A stretch of DNA of 64,000 nucleotides. Source: Macrophomina tecta (Eukaryota; Ascomycota; Dothideomycetes; Botryosphaeriales; Botryosphaeriaceae). Location: positions 1,798,001-1,862,000 of the forward strand of contig JAKSGN010000043.1 of NCBI GenBank assembly GCA_024180945.1, written 5' to 3'. Of the stretch, positions 46,201 through 58,629 are shown in pieces; within the stretch, counting starts at the first letter, position 1, and every line of letters starts with the position of its first letter. The notes under the pieces were generated by a model. That model was given only the letters and a program-made list of their open reading frames with translations, was not told the DNA's origin and searched no databases. The position numbers and the translations under genes were made by a program.

Positions 46201-46437
46201 GGCTGTGAAGTAATCCATGTATCATGCTTTGCGTTTGAGATAGAGCGTATCATTTCCTTTCTTTTCACCTGCCAGTCTCCGTCGAGTGTTGATGACTCAA
46301 TTTGTCAAGCACCGGCCTTGTGTGTGAGCAACTGCCAGGGCGAGCCACGCATCTTCTCACTGTTGCAAAACGCTAACATGACCCTCTCCCCAGTGCCTTC
46401 GTGTCCAGACAACAATCTTCATCCCCAATAAAAGAAA
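43258..46437. other. Intergenic region without supported genes
   Basis: This 3.2 kb stretch follows the cyclin. Frames such as 44788-45501 on the minus strand are His/Asn/Arg-rich with no domain and overlap other open frames. On the minus strand near 44517-44570 there is a D-arm-like motif but no complete tRNA fold. No repeats or mobile elements were identified. Confidence 0.55.
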
Positions 46438-47495
46438 ATGACAGACTCAAAAGGCTTCAACGTCCGGCCCCCGAAGAGCTCCGACGAAGTCTTCTCTCTA
46501 TGGTGGCCGCACATGCAGTCGCTGGGCTGGGTGAGAAATGCAACATCCCTTCCATCATTCACTCCCAAATTCCTCCTCTCACACAAACCCACTTAAAAAA
46601 AAAATAGAATCGCTCCGACAGAGACCACGCCACGCACTGGCACTCCTCGCGCGGCGGCTACCTCGTGCTCACCCACAAAGACGATGCCGACTCCCCTTCC
46701 GAGGCCGAAGCCCGACCCGTCGGCCTCATCCTCCCGATCATCTACCCCAATAAGACCGGCTGGGTCGGCTTTTTCATTGTCGATGAGGCGTACCGCGGCA
46801 CCGGCGGCGGCCGCATCCTCTTCCAGGCCGCCCTCGACGCCTTCGAGCGGCACGGCGTCGAGCGCGTCGGACTCGACGGGGTGCTGCAGCAGGTGCCCAC
46901 GTACCAGCGGCGAGGGTTCGTCGAAAAGGGCCGGGTGAAGTTGATGGTGACGAAGTCGGTCCGGGAGCTAGCCGTGCCCGCTAAGCCGTCCGAGGCGCTG
47001 GAGGCGCTCGCTCGTCTGGTCCCGCTCAGGGATGTTAAGCCGGCGGCAGTGGCGGCGTTGGATGAGAAAATGACCGGATTGAGGCGCACGAGCCTGTGGA
47101 CTGACGAATTCTTGGTGTCGCGGTCGGATGCTTGGGGCTCTGCCGTCGAAGGGGAAGATGGTGAGGTGCTGGCATTCGTCCTCGTCAGATCTTGCGAGCA
47201 CGGCTACCGCATTGGGCCTTTGTATGCTGCGAGGAAGACCTGGGCGCGGGCGCTGCTCTTGGGAGTCATGAACAAGGTCAAGGGTCTAGGCACAGAGGCT
47301 GAAGATAAGTCATTGATCGCCGAGGCCTGGGGCGGCAATCCTGACGCTGTCGGCTTGTTTGAGGATCTGGGCTGGGAATACAGCGGCATTGATTATGCGC
47401 GCATGTGGCTTGGTGGTAGGGACACAGATGCTCAGAGGAAGGGTGGATCAGCTGAGAAGGAGGCTTTTGCTTGGTTCGACGCCAGCGAGGGCTAA
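46438..47495 (+). CDS. GNAT-family N-acetyltransferase
   Basis: Exons are 46438-46530 and 46608-47495 (77 nt intron with an A-rich end before TAG), giving 326 aa from ATG 46438. The N-terminal acetyltransferase fold shows the acetyl-CoA loop in VDEAYRGTGGGRILFQAAL and the following strand-helix VGLDGVLQQVPTYQRRGF. A C-terminal segment (GYRIGPLYAARKTWARALL, WGGNPDAVGLFEDLGWEY) resembles the second half of two-domain GNAT proteins in which N- and C-terminal parts pack together. The acceptor is unknown. The tail is Asp/Glu/Lys-rich. Confidence 0.9.
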
Positions 47496-50400
47496 AGGCA
47501 AGGAAGGCAGCTTCTTTCTGCGAGACAACGCGCAATTGAGGAACATGTGAGCTCGGCTCTACAACTGATATCACAACGATGAGGCTATCATACGGGCAGT
47601 CGAGGCAGTCTTCCGGATATAACCATTGAACACTTACATTTAGTTGACTGCTGTGCAAACAGACAATGTTAGGGCAGAAAGCCAGAGTGGTTAGCGTAGA
47701 TACTACAGGCTTAGCGCCTTGACAGTAGTAGCTAGCTACTTTCCTTTCAGCGAGTACTACTACTCAACACAAGACAATTCAATCAGACTTGCTTTCGCTT
47801 TGCTTTCCCTTCGTTTCGGCACGGCGCCCTAACAGACAAAGAGCTTCTATTCAAGGCTTTCCAGTTGCAATAGAGCGTGACTTCGAACATCAGAGTGTAC
47901 TGGAAACGCCATTGATAATGTAGCTAACCGTGCCGTAAACCATAAAATGACTTTTCCAGCTTCTGAGAACAAGCTGAGAGTAGCCATAGCGTCACAGGGG
48001 ACATACATGAGGACAACGCGCCATCCTTACCCATTCAGGAGTATTTGCTGTGGATCTATGCAAAACCGTGTGTCGGCCACGGTTGCATTTCGTATGCTCC
48101 GTGCTGTTTGCAGCTGTAATCTCCCCATTGACCCGCATTGTGTGATCAAGTATAGTCGAATTCATCATCATCCTCTTTGTATCCGATTTTGATAGCTCGT
48201 CATATCCGCTTTCATGATGCGGGGATAATCTTAATGCTCAGTAGCACAACGAGAGAATCCCTTGTACTGGCGCCAGCTATCGTGCAGACGACTGTACAGG
48301 GGTGCAGAGCGGTGGAAGCGCATATCGCGAACCATAGAACGGTTTTAGGCACGCAATGCCTCGTTGGGCCTACCGCAGTTCACATGTCCGGTGTGATTGA
48401 CGCGCTTTGCAAAGGGTTCCGAACACAAGCTCTGTCGGCACTTGCCTAACAAACAGTAGCTGCGGTCTATTTTTTCGCGCTTGTTGATGGCCAAGTGTGA
48501 TGAACGGTGCGTGAACAAGGATGATGACCGCTGGCAATCACTATCATCTAACTTGGAACCGAGAGCATCTGAGGCGGAATCCCGAATGAGGCCCTGGCGC
48601 GAAAAATTATTGAGCATTGCTCCCGGACTCTAGCAGCAGCAGAACCATCTTGTCATCACTCGCGGAGAGTGGACGAAGTCCTCTCGGCTTCGTGTCATGA
48701 AGGTTTCCGTGCGTTGACACCAGATAAGAGCCTCGACCCCCCGTGTTGACGTTTCGGCCGTGGATTAATGCTCTGACACCCATCATTTCGTGCGGTAGGG
48801 TTATATGTGAGTTGATTCCAAGAGAACAGCCGCCCAGATAACGGTGCATGTACTTACCGCTCAATTCTGTCTGCAAGGCTCTCGCTGCCAGTTTTTCCCT
48901 TCTTCTCAGTGTCTATTAATGAACTGCCGATCGAAAGAGCTGTTCCGCATCAAGCTCGTCATGCTGTCTGGAACGAGTTATGTGGACGGCTCAGTGTGAG
49001 GCATTTAGAGCTTTTTCTCCAGCCTGGCAGTAGTCTGCCTTGCACGATGAAGCTTCAGCGTCCTGTTTCTGTACTATACATCATATGAACCAGTCGCCCC
49101 GAGCCACGCAGGGATGCATTTCTGATGTTCCGATTTGGTGTAAGTTTGCTGCACGGGGCAAACACGGCATGCCGGGGCTGGTTTGTCGTTGTTACCTGGG
49201 GCCGTTTCCGGAACAGGAACGTCCATTGCAACCGTTTGCGGGGGAAGCAGAACGCTGAAAAATCCCATGCGACAAGGCGGAAGCTCAACCGTCTCCTGAC
49301 ATGACTCGCTAACCTGGTCAGTCAGAGCCCTGTTCATTTCCTCGTTGATCGATTGCTCAATGTCATCTCCTGTTACTACATGAGTACGTCCGGGAGCCTG
49401 GGTTTTGTTTTGATTTTCACACTCACCGTCAAGCTTAACAAACGACTGCAGAGCCAATAGCTTTGAAAATTTGGGAACAATGGTAGCCCACAAGCGTGTC
49501 TTAAGCTCAGCTTCTCGCCCGGTAGTTGACTTACAACCCGTGAGCTAATGATTCTCTCTAATTATCCGTGACTGCTCACTTATGTCGGCGCCACTGGCGC
49601 ACTAACACCACTGGCCTTGGCAATGGCAGGGTGGGAAGTCGGATCAGCAACTGTAAGGCTGTCTCTTATGAGAGTGCTCGGAGAGGTCGAAGGGGTTTTT
49701 ACGTGTGCTACCTGCTGATCCGGGCTGAGAGAGCCGAATGGTTGCTGCAAAGGATTGTGCACCAGGCAATGGTGTTTCAAAGGTGCAAGGCAGCAGAATC
49801 TCAGTGATCAATATGCGAAGCGATGATGGCAGCAAGCTCAGAATTGAGGATGGCAGAAAGGCGTTCGCTGCTTCAGTTAGTTTGGAGGCAGCAGATCGAC
49901 GTCAGAGCGAGGCGGACGGCCGCCCGCAGCGTGCACTGTCGTGGATACATTGCGATGGGCTGGTTGTTGGTGCTTGACGATGTCGCACGGCGGCTGCATC
50001 GCGAAAAGGCAAGGGACAAACGCCGAGCATGGCTGCCTCGCCGCAGGTAAACAATTTGGGCGCTCAGATAAGCGAAGAGAGATGCGCGTGACGTCACTGG
50101 CTCACAGCCTGGCTGTCGAGCCCCACTGCGCTACTGCAGAAGCAGGCGGGTGGGCCTCAAGCAGTCATTGCTACGTGATGACCCGGATATGGAGAGACGC
50201 GTTAGCCCGGACTGCTGCTTTGACTCCACGCGGCCCTTGCGCGTATGGTCCCCATGACCGCATAGGCCCACTGTGATAGTATTGAGCTCGTCCGACAATA
50301 CTATTACCTGCATGTCACTGTCTCATCCAAGAGATTTCGAGCCGGTTCTTCACGCCGGGCATGAATATATACGCTACCAAAACTGCTCCAATACTTCAGA

Positions 50401-51010
50401 ATGCCTCTCTCCCAGAGAGCCGCCAATAAAGGCCCGGCCATTGAATCCAGCTAGAAGAAATAGTCCGAGCCCCAGTCCTCCTGATAATCGAGATATAACG
50501 TGTAAAAGTACAAAAAGCCTACCCGTGCGTAATAATAATGGTGCTCTGATGTGGTCTTCCTGCATTGTCCTCGTCTGCTCTCCAATGCCGCGCCAACAAC
50601 ACCTACGCCCACATGAAACCTTCTCTCTAAAACTGCGCACCATGCCATCTTTGGCCTTGAGTCGTTGCGTGCTGTTGTTGTCGTAACATTCGTGAGCTTC
50701 GTGGATGATGCTAGACTGCTGAACGAGGAATAAGGGTTGAAAGACCGCCAAGAAGAGAGAAAAGGACGAGCAAAGCGGGGAATAAGGAACAAGAAGCGCC
50801 CAGCCTATTAACTCCCACCTACCCGATATACGCCCAACGGAAATGGAACGCGACCGCCAAACAATCGAGGGCAAAATCGCAAGCCCTCAACCATTCTCTG
50901 GTCTTCTTTGTGATCCAACACCGCCAATCATGCAAGACAGGACAGGCGAATTCACCAGTAAATTTTTTCTTTTTTGTCAGAAGCAAATCTGCATCGACGA
51001 CTCGAGCCTG
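47496..51010. other. Long intergenic region with one weak coding signal
   Basis: These 3.5 kb between the GNAT and GBD/FH3 genes (tail to tail) carry no supported gene. On the minus strand between about 49074 and 49960 several short frames with plausible splice signals occur, including a hydrophobic Met-start peptide (MYPRQCTLRAAVRLALTS). I could not assemble a consistent model, so it is not called. Confidence 0.45.
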
Positions 51011-53893
51011 TCATAGCCAGAAGTCACCGGAATCCTCTTTCTTCGCAGGACTTAGCCTCTTCTCCAATTCACAACCAAACCCCAGGCTGGGAATCTCAAC
51101 CTTGGGAGTCTGGATCTGAGGCGGCGCGTCTTTCTTTTTCCTTGGAGCCGTCTTCTTGGGCGACACCGTCTTCTCCTCACGGGGGCCCATGCGCACATCC
51201 TTGACTTCCCACCCATCCGCAATCGCTGCCTTGACCCATGTCTTGAGACCATCATGGACTGCTCCATAGAACTTCTCTTTGCAAGTTCGCAACTGCCCCC
51301 CCATGACCTTCTCGAACCCGGAGGAGCGAAGCTCTTGGCGGAGATTGTTACGTTCCTCGACAGTGGGAAGGGAAGCCAGAAGACCGTTCATAAGATCAAG
51401 GTGGGTTGAGATGTAGTTTGTCGCGTCCCATTCCACGCCCCCAACGTAAGGTGCCGCCGGCACTGGGGGCCGTGGCTGAGGGAAGTGTTGCTGAGCGTAG
51501 CTTTGATTGCTTGCCGGTGAGTTCTCATATTCGGCCTCGGCAGCTTCTGATCCCAAAGGGATAACATTCAGATGATGCAGGAAGATCCAGAACACCTCCT
51601 TGGTCACATTAACCACTTCCTGAGACCAGATGCGGTAGGGACGCGGTTGATGCATTTCCAGGATAAATGGTACGGGACGAGCATCCTCGGGCTTCTGAGG
51701 GCCTTGAAGGTACCTGAGGATCGTGCGGGCTCGGCTTGAAAGTTCGTCAGGAGATTCGAGAGCGGAAGACAAGTGAGCAACTGTAAGCTGTCAGAAAGTG
51801 CAAACTAAAGGGAGTGCTGATCAAGAGTGTCATACACAGCAGACTCATGATAAGGCCGCGGGTAGTGAACTCGCTAGGGCCCTTGTGTTCTTCATCAAAG
51901 AGCATGGCCAGAAGCGCAGGAAATAGCGTAGACTCGATCTCGCACAGCTTTTGAAGAGCAATCTTGGTTGTGCAAAGCCCTTTGAGACAGAGTAGAGACT
52001 CGTGCAAAAGAGTGTCCTCATGCTCCTCCCTGGAATAAGAATCAGCTACTGTAAGTCGATATGCGTGGTCCGTCCGAAAATGCTCACCTCCACTCAATTT
52101 GCATGATACGTTCCAACAAGCCGACAATTTCCATCATGCCTCCTTGACGGATAAAAGCGTCGACCCAGGCAACGGTTTCATTTCTCAGCAGAAGTCTCAA
52201 TTTGTGCAGTTTACCGACCTCAACAAGCTCGGGTTTCTGAACTTTCCTGAGATACGAAACAAAATCTTCAGGTACAGCGGCTTTAGGAGTACGGCTGAAG
52301 AATGACGATCCAGTAGCTGTAGAAAGTGATTTGGATGTGGATGGACTCTGCGCATCGTAGCTTTTTGAAGTCCTGTCTGGCGGTGGTAATTCCGACTTCT
52401 GTTTATCGCCTTTGTCGCTCCTGCTGAACGTGAATGTCTTACTTCGGGGCCTTGGACTCTTTGCTGGATCTTCTGAATCTGCAAGCACGCGATCGCTGCT
52501 TTGGTCAGAAGTTGTCCGTCGGCCCACTGAAGGTCTTCCCCAGATAGATGTCCGCTGCGGTGGCTCCACTGCGGACTTGGGTTCCTCTATCTTGTTTTTG
52601 CTGATGAAGTCGGCCTTGACGCGGGCATTCAGGCTGCGCATTTTCGACCGGAGGTTTTCGGGTATGTTCCTTGAATCCTAATACTTCGTTAGCGACTACG
52701 TGGAAGAGAGGGCCTAGCCATCGTACCAGCACTGCTTCAAACTCAGCATCGATCTTCTCTTGGTCCAGGGGGGCTTCCAGCTCGGGCTCCTTGGCACGAC
52801 CGTTGATAGCTGCCACCGCGGCCATGACCCTGGAACCTCGCTTCGAAGCGAGAACAGATTCCACATGCTTCTTGTCGTCTTCGGCCTTGCGCCTATGAGA
52901 GGTGGTACGATAAAGGGTCGATTCTTCCGCAGAAGGACGTCTTGACTCGCCTTTGGTCCTCCAGTTGTCCACAAACGTCTGCGCTTTGCCGCCAAGGGTC
53001 TGCTTCTTGTCCTCACTCACCTTCTTGGAAAGAGTTTCCATGAAGGAGTGAGTCGAGCCACTCTTCGGAAGGTACCACGAGTTGGGACGGGAGCCAGTGC
53101 GCGATGAGCCACCCGACGGATGGCGCTGTTGAAGACTAGGCTTCTCGAAGTCATAAAAGTTACGTTGTTTGGATGGAGAATAATCTGCCGGCGTATACAA
53201 AGCAATTTCGTGCTCAAGGTCGCGAGGGATGGTAAGGGGGATCGTCGTGGAGGTGTTGATCTCGCGGTAGTCTTCTTCGGGCTTCTGCCTGGAGAATTCG
53301 GCCCAGATCGGGGTGTGGGTCGCAGAAGTAGCAGAGTGTGGGGGCGTGGTATTCTCCTTATCTTTCCCGGAGCCACTGCTGTTCTTTTTGGGCGACTTCG
53401 CCTTTGAGAAGACGGCGGACAGGCTCGTGGACGACTTGGTCTTCTTCATCTTGTCTTCGCTCCGAGGGCGCGACTGTTCCCTGCGCTCGTCCTTGCTCTC
53501 GTCCTTCGGCTTGTCCTTTTCCTTGGCGAGCGACCGGAGAGATACGGTGCTGAGGGTCTTCTTGTGCAAGCCCCTCATCTTGCTGTCACGGCCATCCTTG
53601 GATTTCCTGGGCGGGGCGGGAGCGAGGGGCTGATTGTGTATCTCGCCCAAGATGCGCTGGGCGTGGGGATGGTCGGGCGGCAACATGGGTGCAGACGAGC
53701 CCATGGCGGCCTGGGAACTCCTGGGCCGGCCAGTGTCCTTGGGGGCGGGGACAGCGAGGGCGGTGCCATCGGAGGGCGAGCGCTTGTGGTTGAGGCCGGT
53801 CAGGATGGATTTGAAGGCGGTTGCAGATCTGTTACGCCTGTGACTCGGACGGTCTGGCGCGGTGGCCAGCCTCTGGCTGCCTATAGCGCTCAT
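51011..53893 (-). CDS. Formin-like GBD/FH3 domain protein without FH1/FH2
   Basis: Exons are 53893-52727, 52677-52088, 52029-51836 and 51780-51011 (introns 49, 58 and 55 nt), giving 906 aa. An in-frame ATG at 54130 is an alternative start. The N-terminal half is Ser/Lys-rich and charged (HRRNRSATAFKSILTGLNHK). The middle shows the armadillo-like Rho-binding/FH3 pattern of diaphanous formins: PEDFVSYLRKVQ, LHKLRLLLRNETVAWVDAFI, QGGMMEIVGLLERI, HESLLCLKGLCTT and RTILRYLQGPQKPED. It resembles the N-terminus of SepA/Bni1, yet it ends at FWL before any Pro-rich FH1 or actin-nucleating FH2 domain. A Rho-responsive scaffold is the likely role. Confidence 0.82.
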
Positions 53894-54881
53894 GGTGCTG
53901 GATGGAATGGTCGGTGAGCAGCGTGCTGCGAGCGTGCAGAACAGAGAGCTTACTCGGAGACGAGGTGCACCGAAGAAGGGTGCCGGCGCGACGACGGGAC
54001 CAGAAACGGGTGGCAGCAGAGGGTGAGGATCGGACGCGGCGGGAGTTAACAGTGTCTGGCGCGCATGTCTTCGCTGGCGAGTGCACGCAACAGGCAGCTC
54101 CGCAATGCTCGTGCGGGCTGGGGCGTCCATGCGTCGTTGTTTACCTTGTCGCGCCGCCGGTTGTCAAGGCGATGGATCGGCACCCCAGCCAAGCGCGATC
54201 GCCCTCACCGCACCGCATCGCTGACGTCGTTCCCCACGCCCGCGCTCCTACCAGCCATCGTCACCTTCCAATTTGCTCGAATCACGCACCCTCTACTTGC
54301 CGATACCAATACGCGCGCCGTCTCGGAGGCGTTGCTGACGAGTTGGAGCGCTCGCTTGTCGTGAGTCTGGACAGGCTCCGCGAACACTGTCGTCCAGACA
54401 AATGTGTCAACTCGCTATGTCCTACCCGCGTGCAGTTGCAACACTCTTCGGAAACGAGCTCGTATGACAGCGCACGTTGCTCCGCCAATCATCCTGGTCT
54501 TTCTGGGCCCCGACCGACAACTTGTACGCCACTGACCCAGTGCCTGGCCTCTCGCTGCGCCTTCTGCGAACGGATGAAGATCCGCGCAGGGGTAGCTGAG
54601 ACGGTCGTCGGAACATGATTGTTGTACGCCCGGATTGTCGCCTCAACGCCCCACGCCTCTTCCGTGCTCGGCATGCGTTGCAATGTGTTGATGCCAAGGG
54701 ATCCGCCACTGCAGTATATATATGTTCGGAGTCGAAGCATTTCCAGTGCTGTTTCCTCAGAAAGAAATAATGGGCGTCCCATATCCCGAGAACACGTCGA
54801 GCTGCCTAGGAGGGTGTGCTGACAATGATCAATTGTTCTAGGAATAAGGGAGGAAGATAGCCGCTACAGGACAACCGCTAT
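53894..54881. other. Intergenic/promoter region
   Basis: This 1.0 kb region separates the start of the GBD/FH3 gene and the 3' end of the four-TM gene. The frame 53894-54130 could be an N-terminal extension of the GBD/FH3 protein. The rest has no supported feature. Confidence 0.5.
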
Positions 54882-55730
54882 TCACAAATCACCCGCCCGC
54901 TCCTGTCCTTTCTCCTTCTTCCGGGGATACAGCTCCCAACTGTCAACCAACGCTTTCAAGAAGTGGAGAAGCCTATGAAATGTCAGTAAATGCTCGCTGA
55001 CTTAGAAAAGACACCAAATTTACCCCAGTGCCAATGCGCACCCAGAACCCCAAAGAACCCGTTCAAGCTGTTTTCTTTCAAGCGAGAGAACTCTTATGCC
55101 TTGCCGTCTCCTGATTTCCGCCTGATCGGCTGCGCATGATGGGAGATGAGGGGCCGCAATATAGATCGACCGGACGTTGCTCAACCAGAAGTCGGCGTAT
55201 ACATGGCTAAGGTCCATGTCCGCGTATGCTGACCTGACTATGTAGGTTGCCAACCACGATATGAGAAGGCAAAATATCAGGTTTGCTGCAATTGAAGCTT
55301 TTGGGTGAAAGCGTCCTCGAAGGCTGCTGACACAGTGGGTAACCATACTCCATACGAGGCTCAGTACCACCATGAGCAAGAGCTACATCGTCAGCAGCTT
55401 ATACCACAAAGATTGACGGAGCGAACCAACCGCCACAAGAGAGTAGTGAAGCGATAGGTTGCCAATTCGTCGATCGGTCCGAACGTCTAACTGCCAATTC
55501 CCGTTATCGACCTCGAGGGACGACACCGTCCTTTTGTAGATCCTGGGCACGTGTGCAAGGACACGCGCCACAAAGGCAATAGCAATACTTCCAAGTATCA
55601 AGCAGGAAGCCTGGAGTGTATAGGAATTGCTTGCTAGCCGGCTGTGTCGGTTTGGCTGACTCCGTTGGAGCGCGAGCTGAAAGACCGCAGGTGGCGCAGT
55701 TCGCTCGCCAGGCTCCAGGTCTTCGTTCAT
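54882..55730 (-). CDS. Small membrane protein with four predicted TM helices
   Basis: The family is not recognised by name. Exons are 55730-55437, 55382-55024 and 54972-54882 (introns 54 and 50 nt), giving 247 aa from ATG 55730. Hydrophobic segments are ASCLILGSIAIAFVARVLA, LLMVVLSLVWSMVTHCVSSL, AANLIFCLLISWLATYIV and a fourth around GSGCALALGLLHFLKALV. A polar N-terminus and a charged tail (ELYPRKKEKGQERAGDL) are probably cytoplasmic. The arrangement resembles MARVEL-type four-helix proteins of fungal plasma membrane, but no signature proves it. Confidence 0.75.
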
Positions 55731-56302
55731 GGCTCAGGGAATTGGCCAAGCAAGGCTGTATGATGCGCAGTGATTAAAGATTTTGACGGGCAGTGGTTCG
55801 ATGAGGGGTGAGCGGGGAATGCTCAAGGAGAGGCAGAGTAAAGTCGAGGCACCAAAGGGCGGAGGCAGTTTCCATTAGAAGTAGAAGTGGCGAATGCTCT
55901 GCTCAGGGGAAGCTACGGGTTGACTGCATGCTACAAAGTTCCTGTCCAAGGCAAGAACCTTTTCGGCACCTGTGGGTGCAACGCATCTATCAGATAGAAC
56001 TTATCATCCGCCTGTATGACGTGCAGTGGTCCCGGAAGTGTGTGCAACAAATGACGCTGCGGCGAAACCGCTAACTTCTCGCAGACCGGCACGATAAATT
56101 GAGCTGGGCGGCAGCCCTGTTCTGGAAGTCATAGCCAATAGCCACCTGCCGATAGTGACGCGTCGGCTCGTTCGTGGTGTTGCATGGTGAAAGTCGTGGC
56201 CTCCGCCAAGGTATTCTCAGGCCAAGGCCCGATCCACGTCCTGTGAAATCAGACCTGCAGCATTTCCGCACTTCCTCCGCTGACTCGAGCCTCACAACCG
56301 CC
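55731..56302. promoter_or_regulatory. Divergent promoter region (four-TM protein / Ncs6)
   Basis: These 572 bp lie between two divergent start codons. No specific motif was recognised. Confidence 0.4.
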
Positions 56303-57890
56303 ATGCCACCCTCACCGTGCGCATTGTGCCAGCACAACCGCGCGCTCATCTTGCGGCCCAAGAACCATCAGAAATTATGCAAGGCCTGCTTTCTTGAAGT
56401 TTTTGAGACCGAGATCCACCACACCATTACCTCTACGAACCTTTTTCAGCGTGGTGAAAAGATTGCGATTGGTGCATCTGGTGGCAAAGACAGCACAGTT
56501 CTCGCCAGTGTCCTGAAAGTACTGAATGAGCGGTATGATTACGGCGTCGAACTGATCCTGCTAAGCATAGATGAAGGTATCAAGGGCTACCGCGACGACA
56601 GCCTCGAAACGGTCAAGCGCAATGCTCTGCAATACGACATGCCGCTGACAATAGTTGGATACGATGAGCTTTATGGCTGGACAATGGATCAGGTTGTTGA
56701 ACAGGTCGGGAAGAAAGGAAATTGCACATATTGTGGTGTCTTCAGGCGCCAGGCGCTGGATCGTGGTGCCGCGCGGCTCGGCGTACGACATGTTGTCACA
56801 GGTCACAATGCAGACGACGTTGCCGAGACAGTCCTCATGAACCGTAAGCTTCCTCCATGTGGTAATCTCATCCTCAGCAAACGTCCCCGCCGCGCCGGAA
56901 GTTGAAGATCGCCCATGGCCGTCGCGGAGAGTTGAGGCCACTTATTGGCTGTGAATACTCGATGAGGTTGACGACATTTGTATTTTGAAGGCTGATGGCG
57001 CTGGCCTCGCTCTTCCGCGTAACAGAAGTGATGTTTGCAAATTTACATTCGTTCATTCGCCGCTAACCCTTCCGTCTTCAGTGCTACGTGGTGATCTACC
57101 ACGCCTTTCCCGCACAACCTCAATTGTGACCTCGACACCCTCTGCTGTAACACCGACGCCAGGATCCGACAGCACAACGATCGTCGACCACAGCAATATC
57201 AAGCGCAGTAAGCCTTTAAAGTACGCCTACGAGAAGGAAATTGTGCTGTACGCACATCACAAGAACCTCGACTACTTTAGCACCGAGTGCATATATTCTC
57301 CAGAAGCCTTTCGCGGCAGCGCTCGGGCGCTCATCAAAAACCTCGAGCGCGTGCGGCCCAGCGCTATACTCGATGTTGTCCGGAGTGGAGAAGACATGGC
57401 CAAACTGGTTCCTGGCGCGGGTGGCGACAAGGCTTGTGGAGGCACAGGTTGTGGCTCTGCAACACACGCGTTGCCGGATGAAGACGAAGGTGGTTGTGGC
57501 AGTGCCCAAGGCCGAAGCTCAGGAGGAGATATGGCAAGCATGGAACGTACGCTTGCGCAAAATGCCATAGCAGCAGCCTCTGGTTTGGAGACTGAGGTTA
57601 CACTTGATTCCGTTGGTGCTGGGGCAAGCAAGAAAAACAATAAGTCCAAAGATCAGAGCAAGGGACCTCTTACCAACAAGTCGGCCCCGAAAAGGTTGCC
57701 AAAGCAGACCATGGGAAATTGCGCCAAGTGCGGCTACATATCTAGTCAAACGGTATGCAAGGCCTGCACTCTTCTGGACGGGTTGAACAAGAATAGGCCT
57801 AAGACTGCCGTTGAAGCCAGCAGGGCAGGGGATGAGGACGAAAGGGCTATTCGAGGGGCTGTGAGGAATATCTCTATTGTTACGGAATGA
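56303..57890 (+). CDS. NCS6: Cytoplasmic tRNA 2-thiolation protein 1 (Ncs6/Ctu1)
   Basis: Ncs6 with Ncs2 thiolates U34 of Lys, Glu and Gln tRNAs in the cytoplasm, using sulphur from Urm1. Exons are 56303-56843 and 57082-57890; the 238 nt intron is the longest I infer in the window. The protein is 449 aa. It shows an N-terminal zinc motif ([12 protein letters not shown], then LCKACF), the PP-loop [15 protein letters not shown], the [12 protein letters not shown] motif and [14 protein letters not shown]. The splice join gives [13 protein letters not shown], and [17 protein letters not shown] follows. A long low-complexity insert precedes a C-terminal zinc ribbon ([20 protein letters not shown]). 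Confidence 0.95.
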
Positions 57891-58629
57891 AGATGGCAGA
57901 AGCCTATGGAAGATTAGGGAGCCGAAAGAGAGCAAAAGCTTTGGAAAGAATCAGAGCCCTTCTATCATGGAATAGAGCATCGAGCTGTCAGTTCGGTCCT
58001 AGAGGTAAGATACATCTGAGCCTAAGCAAGTATTGGAGTCGGAGCAGTATTACCGGTATAAGGTTTCCAAACCTCTACTACATCGGCTGCCACCAAACAC
58101 TACCCATATTTGCTTATTTTGCTCATCCGTCCGGCCAAGTTTGGACCGGTCTGTCTGTCGGCCCTATCGTTGCCACTGTGTGGGGAGTTGATGCAGTCAT
58201 CTGAATTTGAGTGTCTGCATTTGTTGCACGTTGAAATTATGATGGCCGCCTCAACTCTGCCGTTCAGGTGTAGCAGTAAATACTCTTTGTGGATACGGAC
58301 TTGTGTTCTCGGAGTGTCTCATGTTTGCGGAAGTCGGCACGTGGAAATGACAGATCGACTCTGAAGCCCTCATGGTGGGACGTAGCCTTTAGCGTAAGAA
58401 AGCGAGTGGAAGCGGTCCTCCGGGCGTTAGTGTCCAAAAAGCAATTACCTACATATACGTCCGCATACGTTGTGGTGTAAGGCGTGAATGGCTGATCTGC
58501 GGTCATCGCTGCCCGCGAGGAGGACTACTTCCTTCCTCTTGTGAGCCCGCGTCACCAAAACACCGTTTTACACCTGTCCTACATTTCACTTTCGCCCCTT
58601 CTACGACCGACCGGCCGACCAACGCCAAT
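57891..58629. other. Intergenic region
   Basis: These 739 bp separate Ncs6 from the LRR gene on the same strand. They hold the 3' UTR of the former and the promoter of the latter. No further feature is seen. Confidence 0.5.

Noticed and set aside
49074..49960. Possible small multi-exon gene on the minus strand with a hydrophobic Met-start peptide and GT-AG pairs
   Set aside because: Alternative splice choices gave inconsistent frames and no recognisable protein, so the signal is too weak.
48763..54740. Similar translated fragments (GGCSLGIN near 48830 and GGSLGIN near 54710, both minus strand) suggesting a dispersed repeat
   Set aside because: The DNA match is short and patchy; no boundaries, target duplications or further copies are visible.
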